From: Coriobacteriia bacterium
GTDB lineage: Bacteria > Actinomycetota > Coriobacteriia > Anaerosomatales > PALSA-660
Direction of reading: 5' to 3'
Assembly (NCBI GenBank): GCA_030651905.1
Contig: JAUSBS010000066.1
Location: 1-38,769 of the forward strand
Length of the DNA: 38,769 bases
This document shows, piece after piece, positions 19,301 through 27,201 of this stretch (position 1 is its first letter; each line of letters opens with the position of its first letter). The position numbers and the translations under genes were made by a program. The notes beneath the pieces were generated by a model that was not told the DNA's origin, did no database searches, and saw only the letters and a program-made list of their open reading frames with translations.

Positions 19301-22088
19301 CGTGCGGCAGGCGTTGCTCGCGCATCAGTACTGGCGGCACAAGGGCTTCCGCTGCGACCTGGTCGTCCTCAACACGAAGCCGTCCGCCTACCATTCAGAG
19401 CTCGACGACCGGCTGCACCTGCTCGCGCGCACGGGTCACGCGCTTCAGATGATGGATAAGCCGGGTGGCGTCTTCATCCGGCGCGCCGATCAGATCGCGC
19501 CCGATGCGTTGAACCTGCTCGAGAGCGTCGCGCGCGCGACAGTGGAGGCCGAGCGCGGTCCGATCGTCCTTCAGCTCAACCAGCGGGGGATCCGCCCCGA
19601 GCTACCGGACCAGCTCGTGCCGAAGCGGACAGCACCGGTGTATCCCGCGGCTCCGTTCGCGCGACCGAAGCTGGACTTCGACAACGGCTACGGGGGCTTC
19701 GACCCGAAGACCGGCGAGTACGTCATCGTCCTCGAGAACGGCGACGCCACCCCGGCGCCGTGGATCAACGTCATCGCGTATCCGGAGTTCGGGACGATGG
19801 TCTCGGAGGCCGGGATCGGCTGCACCTGGGCGCGCAACAGCCACGAGAACCGCCTCACGACGTGGAACAACGACGCGGTCTCCGACGGCAGCGGCGAGAT
19901 GATCTACGTCCGTGACGAGGAGACCGGCGAGTTCTGGAGTCCCACCCCGCTCCCCGTGCACGACGATGCGCCATACGTCGTCCGTCACGGTCGCGGCTAC
20001 TCGACCTTCGAGCACACATGCCATGGCATAGGGCACCACCTCACCTGGCTCGTCTCTCCGAACGAACCCGTCCGCGTCGCCCGCCTGCGCCTGGAGAATC
20101 TCTCAGGCGAGCCCCGGAGACTGTCCGTGACCCAGTTCGTCGAGTGGGTGCTGGGGGACTCGAGGAGCCGCGCGAACCAGCGCGTGGTCACCGGCTACGA
20201 CTCAGAGAGTGACATGCTGACGGCCCACAGCTGGTTCAACGAGGACTTCCCCGGCCGCGTAGCGTTCCTCGCCTGCGACCGAGACCTGTGCGCGTACACC
20301 GCCAGCAGGACGGAGTTCCTGGGCCGCAACGGCACGCCCGGCGACCCCGCGGCCATGCATCGCAGGACGCTCGGCAAGATCACCGGACGATTCCACGACA
20401 ACTGCGGCGCGCTGCTGTCCACCATCGACCTCGCCCCGGGAGAGACCGTGGAGGTGCGCTTCCTGCTCGGGCAGACGGACACGCTCGAGGCTGCGCGTGC
20501 CCTCGTGCGTGCGCATCGCGTGGCGGGCGCGGCCGACCGGGCGCTCGAGGCCGTCCGCGCGCACTGGGACGGAGTGCTCGGTTCCGTCACGATCTCGACA
20601 CCGGACCCGGCGCTCGACGCCATGATCAACGGTCCCGCGCTGTATCAGACGCTCGCCTGCCGGATCTGGGGCCGCACCGCCCTGTACCAGTCGTCGGGCG
20701 CGTTCGGCTTCCGTGACCAACTCCAGGATGTCATGGCGCTGACCATCGCCCGGCCGGACGTGACACGCGCGCAGATCGTGCGTGCGTCACGACACCAGTT
20801 CGAGGCGGGCGACGTGCTCCACTGGTGGCAGCCGCATTCGGGACGCGGCGTCCGCACCCGCTTCACTGACGACCGCTGCTGGCTGCCGTTCGTGACAGCC
20901 GACTACATCGAGGCGACCGGTGACCTCTCCGTTCTGAGCGAGGTCACTCCCTACATCACGGGCCCGGAGCTCCAGCCCGGCCATGAGGACGCCTATCTCG
21001 TGCCCGTACCGGCGAACACGGAGGCCACAGTCTACGAGCACTGCATCGCCGCTCTCGAGGTCAGCCGGGGCCTCGGCGTGCATGGGCTGCCGTTGATGGG
21101 CGGCGGCGACTGGAACGACGGTATGAACCGCGTCGGTATCGAGGGCAAGGGTGAGAGTGTGTGGATGGCGTGGTTCCTGAGCGCCACGTTCACGCGGTTC
21201 GCCACGGTATGCGACCTCAAAGGCGATCACGAGCGCGCGGCCGACTACGTCCGCTTCGCCCAGACGGTCGCCGCGGCGGCCGAGAGCGAAGGATGGGACG
21301 GTGCCTGGTATCGCCGCGCGTACTTCGACGACGGCACGCCACTGGGAACCAGAGACGCCGAGGAGTGTCGCATCGACGCGATCGCGCAGGCGTGGGCCGT
21401 CATCTCGGGCGCGGGTGCACCCGATCGTTCGCTGCGCGCACTCGAGGCTGTCGAGGAGAAGCTGGTGAGCTGGGAGGACGGTCTGGTCGCCCTGCTGACG
21501 CCGCCGTTCGACCACATGGCCCAGGACCCTGGCTACATCAAGGGCTACGTACCTGGAGTGCGCGAGAACGGCGGGCAGTATACGCACGCCGCCGTATGGG
21601 TCGCGATGGCCTACGCGCTGATGGGCGAGGGCGACGAGGCGGTCGCCTTGCTCGATCTCATCAATCCACTCAACCACTCCCTCACCCGCGAGGCCGCCGA
21701 CGTCTATCGAGTCGAACCGTACGTCATAGCGGCCGACGTCTACGCCGCGGCACCGCACGTCGGGCGGGGCGGCTGGACGTGGTACACCGGGTCGGCGTCG
21801 TGGTTCTACAACGTGGCGGTCCGGACGGTCCTCGGTATCCGGACCGTGGCCGAGGGCGGCCGGCGCTACCTCGTGGTCGACCCGTGCATCCCGAAGGCGT
21901 GGGGGAAGTTCTCCGCGGAGGTCCGTTTCGGAGCCACGACCTACAGCATCCGCGTCGAGAACCCGCGTGGCGTGAACCGTGGCGTCCAGCGCGTCGCGTG
22001 CGACGGCTCGGTCGCCGCGAACGAACGCGTGGCGATCTCGGACGACGGGCGGACGCACAGGGTCGTCGTCACGATGCTGGGCGGGTAG
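13326..22088 (+). CDS. ndvB: Cyclic beta-1,2-glucan synthase-like giant protein (NdvB/ChvB type: GT84-like glycosyltransferase, glucoamylase-like region, GH94 phosphorylase-like C-terminus)
   Basis: FVITLDSDTVLPRDTARRM and CSRVHRWVRGDWQ (GT region), several TM helices, two GH94 N-type beta-sandwich regions, GGGDWNDGMNRVG (GH94 general acid motif). GTG start at 13326 more plausible than 13164. Confidence 0.88.
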   Translation: MAERTAAELAADPDAPLRAELLSVEGLAERAREIAGAQRSAVSTLPRKTPLGRLLDRAGVQLAAVNTAMATGAREGRSVSPAMEWLLDNYYLVDEQVRTASADLPAGYGAELPRLTAGPLTGYPRIYEVAVTVLAHTDARVEVDHLERFVMAYQESAPLSIGEMWAVPIVLRVALVEEIRRLSRRVNETFAAEQSAESWADRLLIALEDLPDTLPGLLASMSRGERASSTSFLVRLSQRMADQERDVSAITAWIERAVVAVGVNAETLAQAEHQRQASDQVSIANAITAIRFVDATDWRAFFERCSVVESELRQDPAGVYARMDFASRDRYRHALEKLAKRCPMTEPEVARALVERSEVALRDDATDIVRGHVGYYLISAGRYDFEVSLRYRPLARERAHRSWLSFRGLLYWGLLALVTFTLAIGLAGFAWSAGAAPWGIALLVLIALVPLSELALGVVNRIAAAVWPPRNLPKLDNRTPLADAYRTLVVVPSLLTSVDAVRSVLDNLEIHHLGNQDRNIHFALLGDLKGAAEEHLPGDAAVLEAARRGVIELNCRYGTDGAGPFHLFVRSRTFNEVEQTWMGWERKRGALTEFAKLLRGAADTSITLQEGDAGFLPGVAFVITLDSDTVLPRDTARRMVCTIAHPLSRARVDTERGLVTGGYGLVQPRVGMSLTSATATLYARLNTGPTGLDPYAGAVSDTYQDVFGEGSFTGKGIFEVDVFNAVLEGRFPENRLLSHDLIEGCFLRTALASDVEVLDDFPGSYLAQCSRVHRWVRGDWQILPWTGRTAPREGGGRYHNPLTRLHKWKILDNLRRSVFPASWLLLGSVGWLLMDRPGWVWPASLVLLLGFPALSHAFYSLLRYPRGVGVRAAIRPVIADLADDVLRALVGLSLLPHQAVLNADAAIRALWRSYVSKRDLLEWTTAAEAERLSGSDLRSFARAVLPSALLAIALVTPALLLNRASWPWIAPAALAWALSPVVAWSISRPLRRREAAPTASDIRFMRRVARKTWRFFETFVGQEDHWLPPDNYQEDPKGEIAHRTSPTNMGLLLITNLTAHDLGFISTGTMVDRVSATLSSMVGLERFRGHFYNWYDTRTLEPLRPQYVSTVDSGNLAGHLIALRSGLLGVSESPIVGPQALAGIADALRLALEDLLEAKDAPGPADEVGALRRDVDELLRRVMLAEHPRNVGGWHAILDELWRAAEPLSERAEAFGSPGHRAVASLLDAADAVRRHRADLVALAPWAHLVAETPHAIAGWTRAYDLAPLLSEVPSLVGLSEGLHTALEALDALGASPVGADDAESATVSTWARALADDVRANRPVCEELLGRLRLQCDIASQIWEHTDFAMLYDEGRELFSIGFNTEQGRLDDSYYDMLASECRLASYLAIARGQVPQEHWFRLGRQLTRTSGGFALLSWSASMFEYLMPLLVMNSYPDTLLDLTYEAVVRRQQQYGAERGVPWGVSESAFAAMDSELTYQYQAFGVPGLGLKRGLSDDIVIAPYATMLAMQVDHAAGLANLRRLTAEGAEGPFGYYEALDYTPGRVPAGQRRAVVKTYMAHHQGMGLVALGNELTDGRMRARFHADPLAETAELLLQERVPRHMDPAQPHVEEVEFVRSHREPPVPVNRSYPLADTPTPATHFLSNGRYSVMVTNAGGGYSRWMDHAVSRYREDITRDCWGQSCFIRDTDSGVVWSNTFQPSLTPYDDYHCIMSADRAEYRRRDGEIETYTEIVVSPEDDVEVRRIAITNHGISARTLELTSYFEVALTVQGADQAHRAFSNLFVETEAVPELRTVLFTRRPRSAAEARIWGLHTLAADEGLSGDVSWETDRAKFVGRLRHVPDAVALDEAGPLSDTVGPVLDPVCAIRRVVTIAPGDTAHVAFTTGVATTRDDALRLAERYADVRSAQRAIDLAWSTSQIELRDLGITPDEAVVFQRLASRLLLTDPYSRLKLKTSRENTLKISGLWGLGISGDHPVLLVKIERIEDTQIVRQALLAHQYWRHKGFRCDLVVLNTKPSAYHSELDDRLHLLARTGHALQMMDKPGGVFIRRADQIAPDALNLLESVARATVEAERGPIVLQLNQRGIRPELPDQLVPKRTAPVYPAAPFARPKLDFDNGYGGFDPKTGEYVIVLENGDATPAPWINVIAYPEFGTMVSEAGIGCTWARNSHENRLTTWNNDAVSDGSGEMIYVRDEETGEFWSPTPLPVHDDAPYVVRHGRGYSTFEHTCHGIGHHLTWLVSPNEPVRVARLRLENLSGEPRRLSVTQFVEWVLGDSRSRANQRVVTGYDSESDMLTAHSWFNEDFPGRVAFLACDRDLCAYTASRTEFLGRNGTPGDPAAMHRRTLGKITGRFHDNCGALLSTIDLAPGETVEVRFLLGQTDTLEAARALVRAHRVAGAADRALEAVRAHWDGVLGSVTISTPDPALDAMINGPALYQTLACRIWGRTALYQSSGAFGFRDQLQDVMALTIARPDVTRAQIVRASRHQFEAGDVLHWWQPHSGRGVRTRFTDDRCWLPFVTADYIEATGDLSVLSEVTPYITGPELQPGHEDAYLVPVPANTEATVYEHCIAALEVSRGLGVHGLPLMGGGDWNDGMNRVGIEGKGESVWMAWFLSATFTRFATVCDLKGDHERAADYVRFAQTVAAAAESEGWDGAWYRRAYFDDGTPLGTRDAEECRIDAIAQAWAVISGAGAPDRSLRALEAVEEKLVSWEDGLVALLTPPFDHMAQDPGYIKGYVPGVRENGGQYTHAAVWVAMAYALMGEGDEAVALLDLINPLNHSLTREAADVYRVEPYVIAADVYAAAPHVGRGGWTWYTGSASWFYNVAVRTVLGIRTVAEGGRRYLVVDPCIPKAWGKFSAEVRFGATTYSIRVENPRGVNRGVQRVACDGSVAANERVAISDDGRTHRVVVTMLGG

Positions 22089-22109
22089 CAGGCGCGAGCG
22101 CGAGGCGCC

Positions 22110-22736
22110 CTACTGTCCCATCGCCTTGACGCTCTCCGGATCGAATCCCAGCACGCCGTCGACGGTCTCGAACGTCGAGATCGTCCAGCGCCCGTCCTCG
22201 TTGACCACGGTCAGCGTGGCTTCCTCGGACTCGCTGGCCTCAGGTTTGAGCGTGACGATCACCAGGTCCGTGCCGGCCGTATGGAAGTCCATCGTTCCTT
22301 TGGAGCCATCACTCGCACTGAAGTCGACGACCGCCGTGTCTCCCGACCAGGCGAGCGTGCCGAACTCCGTCGGATCTGCGGCCGCGTCGCCGAGCAGCGA
22401 GTCCCATGTCTCCTTCGCGACGGTCTTGACGGTCTCGGCGGGCATCACGGTCTTGAACAACTCGATGTCACCACTCCCCATGCCCTTGACGAAAGCGACG
22501 GCGGCCGTGATCTCCGCCTTGGTCTCCCTGGCCTTCACGACCGGGCGGGCGGGAGTGCTTGCGGAGGAGTCCGAGGTCGCGGCGGCGTAGATGAAGTAGG
22601 CGCCGATACCGCATCCGCAGAGAAGCAGGAGCCCGACGACGACCAGGGCGATGACGAGCCCCGCGTACTTCTTCCTGGGGGGAGCTGCCGGTACAGGAGC
22701 CGCGGGCGGGTCGACGGCCTCGTAGGTCTCGGTCAC
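22110..22736 (-). CDS. Membrane-anchored protein, third paralog of the tandem set, lacking the N-terminal zinc ribbon
   Basis: TM segment KYAGLVIALVVVGLLLLCGCGIGAYFIYAA and C-terminal domain resembling the two upstream genes. GTG start overlaps the TGA of the upstream gene. Confidence 0.75.
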   Translation of the reverse strand: MTETYEAVDPPAAPVPAAPPRKKYAGLVIALVVVGLLLLCGCGIGAYFIYAAATSDSSASTPARPVVKARETKAEITAAVAFVKGMGSGDIELFKTVMPAETVKTVAKETWDSLLGDAAADPTEFGTLAWSGDTAVVDFSASDGSKGTMDFHTAGTDLVIVTLKPEASESEEATLTVVNEDGRWTISTFETVDGVLGFDPESVKAMGQ

Positions 22737-23479
22737 TTGTTCTCCTCCTGGAGCTTCTTCATGCTCGCCGCGTCGAAACGGATGAGCTCGTCGCTGCCGG
22801 TCCCGAGGCTCAGGACCTTCCATCCGTCGAGCTCCTTCTTCATGGCCATGGTCAGTGTGTCGCCCGTGTCGGTAGAGCCGGCCTCGCGCGTCGTGACGTC
22901 CACCGTGTCTCCGGTGCCGGCCTTGACCACGAACTCACGCTTCGTGCCGTCCGCGTCCTCGACCACCATCGTCAGCGTGTCGCTCGTCCATGACTTCGAC
23001 GTGATCTTGGTGTTCGGCGTTCCCTCCATCAGCTTCTTCATCCAGAAGGTCGGGTCGGCCGCGCTCGCGGCCTCGGCCGGGATGGTGCGGCGCATCTGTA
23101 CGAGGTTCGCGGTGAGCAGTGCCTCGATGAAGTCACCTGCGACCTGCGCCTTCTGGCGCTCGGGGCTCTCGAGCATCCCGAGCGGGTTCGGGATCGCGCC
23201 GGAAAGGGCCGCTGCGGCAGCCCCGCAGCAGCACAGCAGTAGAAGCGCGATGATCACGACGGCGATGACGAGCCCCGTTCGCTTCTTCTTCTGAGGAGCG
23301 ACGGGCGCGGCCGCGTAGGCCGGCTGCGGCGGCTGGTACACGGGCGACGCAGGCGCGCCCGGCTGCGGCACCTCGTACGGGTTGGACACGTACTCAGGAC
23401 CGTGTCCGTTCCCGCACCCGCCATCGGGATTCAGGAACACGTAGTTCCGGCATGCGCTGCAGTACCCCGCTCGAGCCAT
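22733..23479 (-). CDS. Zinc-ribbon / single-TM protein, tandem paralog
   Basis: MARAGYCSACRNYVFLNPDGGCGNGH (CxxC...CxxH), TM KKKRTGLVIAVVIIALLLLCCCG, C-terminal extracytoplasmic domain. Confidence 0.78.
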   Translation of the reverse strand: MARAGYCSACRNYVFLNPDGGCGNGHGPEYVSNPYEVPQPGAPASPVYQPPQPAYAAAPVAPQKKKRTGLVIAVVIIALLLLCCCGAAAAALSGAIPNPLGMLESPERQKAQVAGDFIEALLTANLVQMRRTIPAEAASAADPTFWMKKLMEGTPNTKITSKSWTSDTLTMVVEDADGTKREFVVKAGTGDTVDVTTREAGSTDTGDTLTMAMKKELDGWKVLSLGTGSDELIRFDAASMKKLQEENK

Positions 23480-23485
23480 GTCCGT
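23451..23485. repeat. Copy 1 of a 35-nt perfect direct repeat (other copy 24241-24275)
   Basis: catgcgctgcagtaccccgctcgagccatgtccgt is identical in both places and spans the start codon of each zinc-ribbon paralog. Confidence 0.95.
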
Positions 23486-23510
23486 CCTCCCGCCGCCCCG
23501 GCTTTGACCG

Positions 23511-24269
23511 CTACTGGTTCGAATCGATGAACGCCTGGAGGCCCGCAGCATCGAACGGGATCGTCTCCGCGCCGCTCGAGAAGGACAGGACCTTCCAGGC
23601 GCCACCCTCTTGCCCGAGCTTCATGACGGAGTCGGTCGTGCTCTTGTCAGCCCGCACGGTCTGCAGATCGATCGAGTCCGGGTCGGTCGCCGATATCTTC
23701 AGGGTCACGGTGCCCGAACCCTGGTTCGACTGCGCGTCTATCGTGAGAGTCGCGCCCTTCCAGGTCTCCTTGCCGTACACGGACGACGCGCTGGCGGCCG
23801 TGCTTTCGACGAACGCGGTCCAGAACTCGTCCGGGATCGCCGAGAGTGTCTCCGCCGGCATCACGCTCTTCATGAGCTCGGCGTCCCCCTTCGCCATGCT
23901 CTTGACGAAGGACAGCGCCGTCGTGAGCTTCGCCTTCTCGGTCGCGGTCGCGACCGGCTCGGACGTCGAGCTCGACGAGTCCGATGAACTGGCGGCTATG
24001 AACACGAAGACGCCGACCCCGCACCCGCACAGGAGCAGCAGCCCCACGATCACGAGCGCGATGATGAGGCCGGTGCGCTTCTTCTTCGGCGCGGCCGCGG
24101 TGACCGGAGTCGTGTAGGGAGCGGCGACCGGCGGAACGGTCGCGGGAGCCCCGTCGGGAACCGCATACGAATTGCTGACGTACTCCGCGGCATGACCGTT
24201 GACGCAACTTCCGTCCGCGCCCAGATAGACGTTCTGTCCACATGCGCTGCAGTACCCCGCTCGAGCCAT
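23511..24269 (-). CDS. Zinc-ribbon / single-TM protein, tandem paralog
   Basis: MARAGYCSACGQNVYLGADGSCVNGH (CxxC...CxxH), TM KKKRTGLIIALVIVGLLLLCGCG, C-terminal domain. Confidence 0.78.
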   Translation of the reverse strand: MARAGYCSACGQNVYLGADGSCVNGHAAEYVSNSYAVPDGAPATVPPVAAPYTTPVTAAAPKKKRTGLIIALVIVGLLLLCGCGVGVFVFIAASSSDSSSSTSEPVATATEKAKLTTALSFVKSMAKGDAELMKSVMPAETLSAIPDEFWTAFVESTAASASSVYGKETWKGATLTIDAQSNQGSGTVTLKISATDPDSIDLQTVRADKSTTDSVMKLGQEGGAWKVLSFSSGAETIPFDAAGLQAFIDSNQ

Positions 24270-24275
24270 GTCCGT
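24241..24275. repeat. Copy 2 of the 35-nt perfect direct repeat
   Basis: Identical to 23451-23485. Confidence 0.95.
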
Positions 24276-24473
24276 GCGCCTCCTACGTGTCGCGGCCGGA
24301 CCGGCGTCGCGCCTTGGTCCCTGACGCGATTGTAGGGGCTCGCGGGCGCGGGCGCGATGCGTCGCGGTCCGTGGGACGTGCCGCCCGCTCGCGTGCGGGA
24401 GTATCATCCGGCCCATGGGGTCGCGCGGAGTCCGGCGCGAGCCGCGAGGGGATCCAGGGTGAGGGGGAAGTCC

Positions 24474-25946
24474 GTGGGTGTCACGAAGAGGTTCACGATC
24501 CTGCACAGCAACGACTTGCACGGCGACTTCCTCGCCGAGCAGACCCCCGATGCGCAAGACGCCCTGGGCGGACTGGCTCTGCTCTCGGGCTACATCAACA
24601 AGGTGAAGGCCGAGGAGGGCGCCGAGAACGTGCTCTACCTGGTCGCGGGCGACATGGTGCAAGGCTCAGTGATCGACTCTGAGTTCAAGGGCGCCTCGAC
24701 CATCGACATGATGAACTACATCGCACCCGACGCGGTCGGCCTCGGCAATCACGAGATCGACTACGGGCTGCCACACCTGCTCTTCCTCGAGAAGATCGCG
24801 TCGTTTCCGATCGTGAACGCGAACCTCTACATCAAGCCGTTCGACAAGCGGCTCATGCGCCCGTACCTGATCCTGCATCGCCAGGGCATGGACATCCTCG
24901 TCACCGGCATCCTGACCGAGAAGGTCATGGATGCGATCGCGCTGGACAGCATCATCGGGACGTTCGTCACCCTCAAAGCCGCGGCCGAGGAAGTGGGCGT
25001 CATCTGCAACGCCCACAAGGACAACGACATCGATCTGACGATCATCGTCAGCCACATCGGCTTCGAGTCCGACGTCGAACTGGCGAAGCTATGCGACCCG
25101 GCGTGGGGCGTCGACATGATCATCGGCGGACACAGCCACACCGTCATGGAGCAGCCGGTCGAGGTGAACGGCATCCTCATCACACAGGCGGGCACGGGCT
25201 CCAACCAGATCGGCCGCTTCGACATCACGGTGGACGACGATACCAACGCCATCGTCGATTGGGCGTGGCGACTCGTCCCCATCGACAGCGACACCGTCGA
25301 GCCGGACCAGGGCATGCTGGCCCACATCAGCGCCTTCAAGGATCCGGTCGACCGCAAGTACAACGCGATCCTGACCCATTTCGCCGAGAAGCTCACCCAC
25401 CCGCAGCGCGAGGTAGAGACGACGCTGGGCGATCTGCTCGCCGACGCGCTGGCCGACTACTGCCAGTGCGACGTGATGCTGCTGGGCGCCGGCTCGGTTC
25501 GGGTGAAGGAGATGGGGTCGGTCGTGACCCTGGGGGACTTCACCGCGTGCTTCCCGTACGACGACAGCGTCACCCGTTACACAGTGAGCGGTGCGCTGCT
25601 CAAGCGGATGTTCGCCCGCTTCATGCGCAACGCCAACCGCGACGGTGAGGGTGAGTGCTACCAGGTGAACAGCTCGGTGCGAGCGACGCACGACGACGCG
25701 TCTGACGCCCTCGCCTCACTCGCGGTAGGAGGGCAGGATGCGCACGACGACGACCTCTACACTGTCGGCCTGCAGGGCTACCACGCGGCGAACGCCAAGG
25801 CGTACCTGGACGTGACTCCCGAGGAGCTGACCGCGGGCGGCCAGCCCAAGGTCGTGACCACCTCGGCGCAGGAAGTCCTGCGCGAGTGGCTTCGAGAGCA
25901 CCCGAAGGAGCTGAGGCGCGTCGAGGGCCGACTCGTCTACCGTTAG
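24474..25946 (+). CDS. Bifunctional metallophosphatase / 5'-nucleotidase (UshA-like), no obvious signal peptide
   Basis: FTILHSNDLHGDF, GLGNHEIDYG, IIGGHSHT; C-terminal nucleotidase domain with LGDLLADALADY. Confidence 0.88.
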   Translation: MGVTKRFTILHSNDLHGDFLAEQTPDAQDALGGLALLSGYINKVKAEEGAENVLYLVAGDMVQGSVIDSEFKGASTIDMMNYIAPDAVGLGNHEIDYGLPHLLFLEKIASFPIVNANLYIKPFDKRLMRPYLILHRQGMDILVTGILTEKVMDAIALDSIIGTFVTLKAAAEEVGVICNAHKDNDIDLTIIVSHIGFESDVELAKLCDPAWGVDMIIGGHSHTVMEQPVEVNGILITQAGTGSNQIGRFDITVDDDTNAIVDWAWRLVPIDSDTVEPDQGMLAHISAFKDPVDRKYNAILTHFAEKLTHPQREVETTLGDLLADALADYCQCDVMLLGAGSVRVKEMGSVVTLGDFTACFPYDDSVTRYTVSGALLKRMFARFMRNANRDGEGECYQVNSSVRATHDDASDALASLAVGGQDAHDDDLYTVGLQGYHAANAKAYLDVTPEELTAGGQPKVVTTSAQEVLREWLREHPKELRRVEGRLVYR

Positions 25947-25950
25947 AACG

Positions 25951-26343
25951 CTACCCGCGCGTGGGCATCCTCGTGACCATTCCCCACACGTAGACGCCGA
26001 GCCACAGCACCCACGGCGCGATCGCGATCTTCGTGAACAGCGCACGGCACCGTTCGTTGTCCTTCAGCGGCGAGACTCCCGACGCCACGCCCACCATGGC
26101 GAAGAAGGCGGCCAGCGCGAGTGCGGTGTGCAGCTTGTTCGCGGGGGTGTCCCACTGCAGCGAGCCGCCAGCGGAGATGACCATCATGAACGTGGCGAGC
26201 ACGTCGAAGACGACGCCAAGCCACATCATGGTGAGGTGCTTGCCTGAGAACGCCTTCGCGCGGAAGGCCCCCCATATGGCCACGCTGTAGAGCACAAGCG
26301 CGACGATGAGTGCGACGTTACCGATGATGATGTTGACCGGCAT
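25951..26343 (-). CDS. Small integral membrane protein, HsmA/TIGR03987-like
   Basis: 131 codons, four TM helices: NVALIVALVLYSVAIWGAF, HLTMMWLGVVFDVLATFMMVIS, KLHTALALAAFFAMVGVA, APWVLWLGVYVWGMV. Confidence 0.6.
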   Translation of the reverse strand: MPVNIIIGNVALIVALVLYSVAIWGAFRAKAFSGKHLTMMWLGVVFDVLATFMMVISAGGSLQWDTPANKLHTALALAAFFAMVGVASGVSPLKDNERCRALFTKIAIAPWVLWLGVYVWGMVTRMPTRG

Positions 26344-26446
26344 GACCCTCAGCCCTCCATGTGACGTCCACGGTGTGTATGCAGAGAATGTAGCGTTCCT
26401 CGGGACGAAGCGCGAGCACCCGAGAACACGAACGCCCCAACGGAAA

Positions 26447-26470
26447 GGCCCCGGAGTCGTGTCCGGGGCC
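26447..26470. terminator. Putative intrinsic terminator downstream of tRNA-Ile
   Basis: GGCCCCGG-AGTCGTGT-CCGGGGCC; minus strand followed by TTTCCGTT. Confidence 0.65.
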
Positions 26471-26484
26471 CTACTCGTGTGATG

Positions 26485-26561
26485 TGGTGGGCCCGGATGG
26501 ACTCGAACCATCGACCTCACGGTTATCAGCCGTGCGCTCTAACCAGCTGAGCTACGGGCCC
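26485..26561 (-). tRNA. tRNA-Ile(GAT)
   Basis: GGGCCCGTAGCTCAGCTGGTTAGAGCGCACGGCTGATAACCGTGAGGTCGATGGTTCGAGTCCATCCGGGCCCACCA; anticodon GAT, encoded CCA. Confidence 0.97.
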
Positions 26562-26711
26562 TCAAGGGCGAAACGCTTCGATACCATAGCCGCAAGCCGC
26601 GGAACGCGTCAAGGATTCCGGCGAGCGCGGACAACCGCCTTGGCCAGCCGCGACGCCGGTGTGCTTACATGACACGACGGGATACATAGATGTCTAGGAG
26701 ATGACTCGCGC

Positions 26712-27188
26712 ATGCTGCCTGTTCGCATCCATAGCCTGGGACTCGACACCACCTCCAACCAGCCCGTCGTCCTGCTGAAGGAAGAGGCGGGACTGCGCAT
26801 CCTGCCGATCTGGATCGGGCAGCCTGAGGCCACCGCCATCCTCATCGCCATCGAGGGGGTCGAGCCTCCGCGCCCCATGACGCACGACCTGCTGCTGGCC
26901 GTGCTTGTGGCCTCGGGCCTTACGCTCGACCGCGTTGAGATCACACGACTGGAGGATGCGACGTTCTACGCGGCACTCGTGCTCCACGGTACGAGCGGCG
27001 TGATCACGGTCGACTCACGTCCGTCGGACTCGATCGCGCTGGCGGTACGGGCGGGCTGCCCCATCCTCGTTGCGGACGAGATCATGGACACGGCCGGCAT
27101 CGTCCCGGATGACGACGCCGAGCAAGAAGTTGAGCGGTTCCGCGACTTCCTCGATTCGGTCGACCCCGAGGACTTCGCGAGTTCGTAG
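26712..27188 (+). CDS. Bifunctional nuclease family protein (DUF151/BFN domain)
   Basis: LRILPIWIGQPEATAILIAIEGVEPPRPMTHDLL and VDSRPSDSIALAVRAGCPILVADEIM. Confidence 0.88.
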   Translation: MLPVRIHSLGLDTTSNQPVVLLKEEAGLRILPIWIGQPEATAILIAIEGVEPPRPMTHDLLLAVLVASGLTLDRVEITRLEDATFYAALVLHGTSGVITVDSRPSDSIALAVRAGCPILVADEIMDTAGIVPDDDAEQEVERFRDFLDSVDPEDFASS

Positions 27189-27201
27189 CGAGCGGCAGCG
27201 C

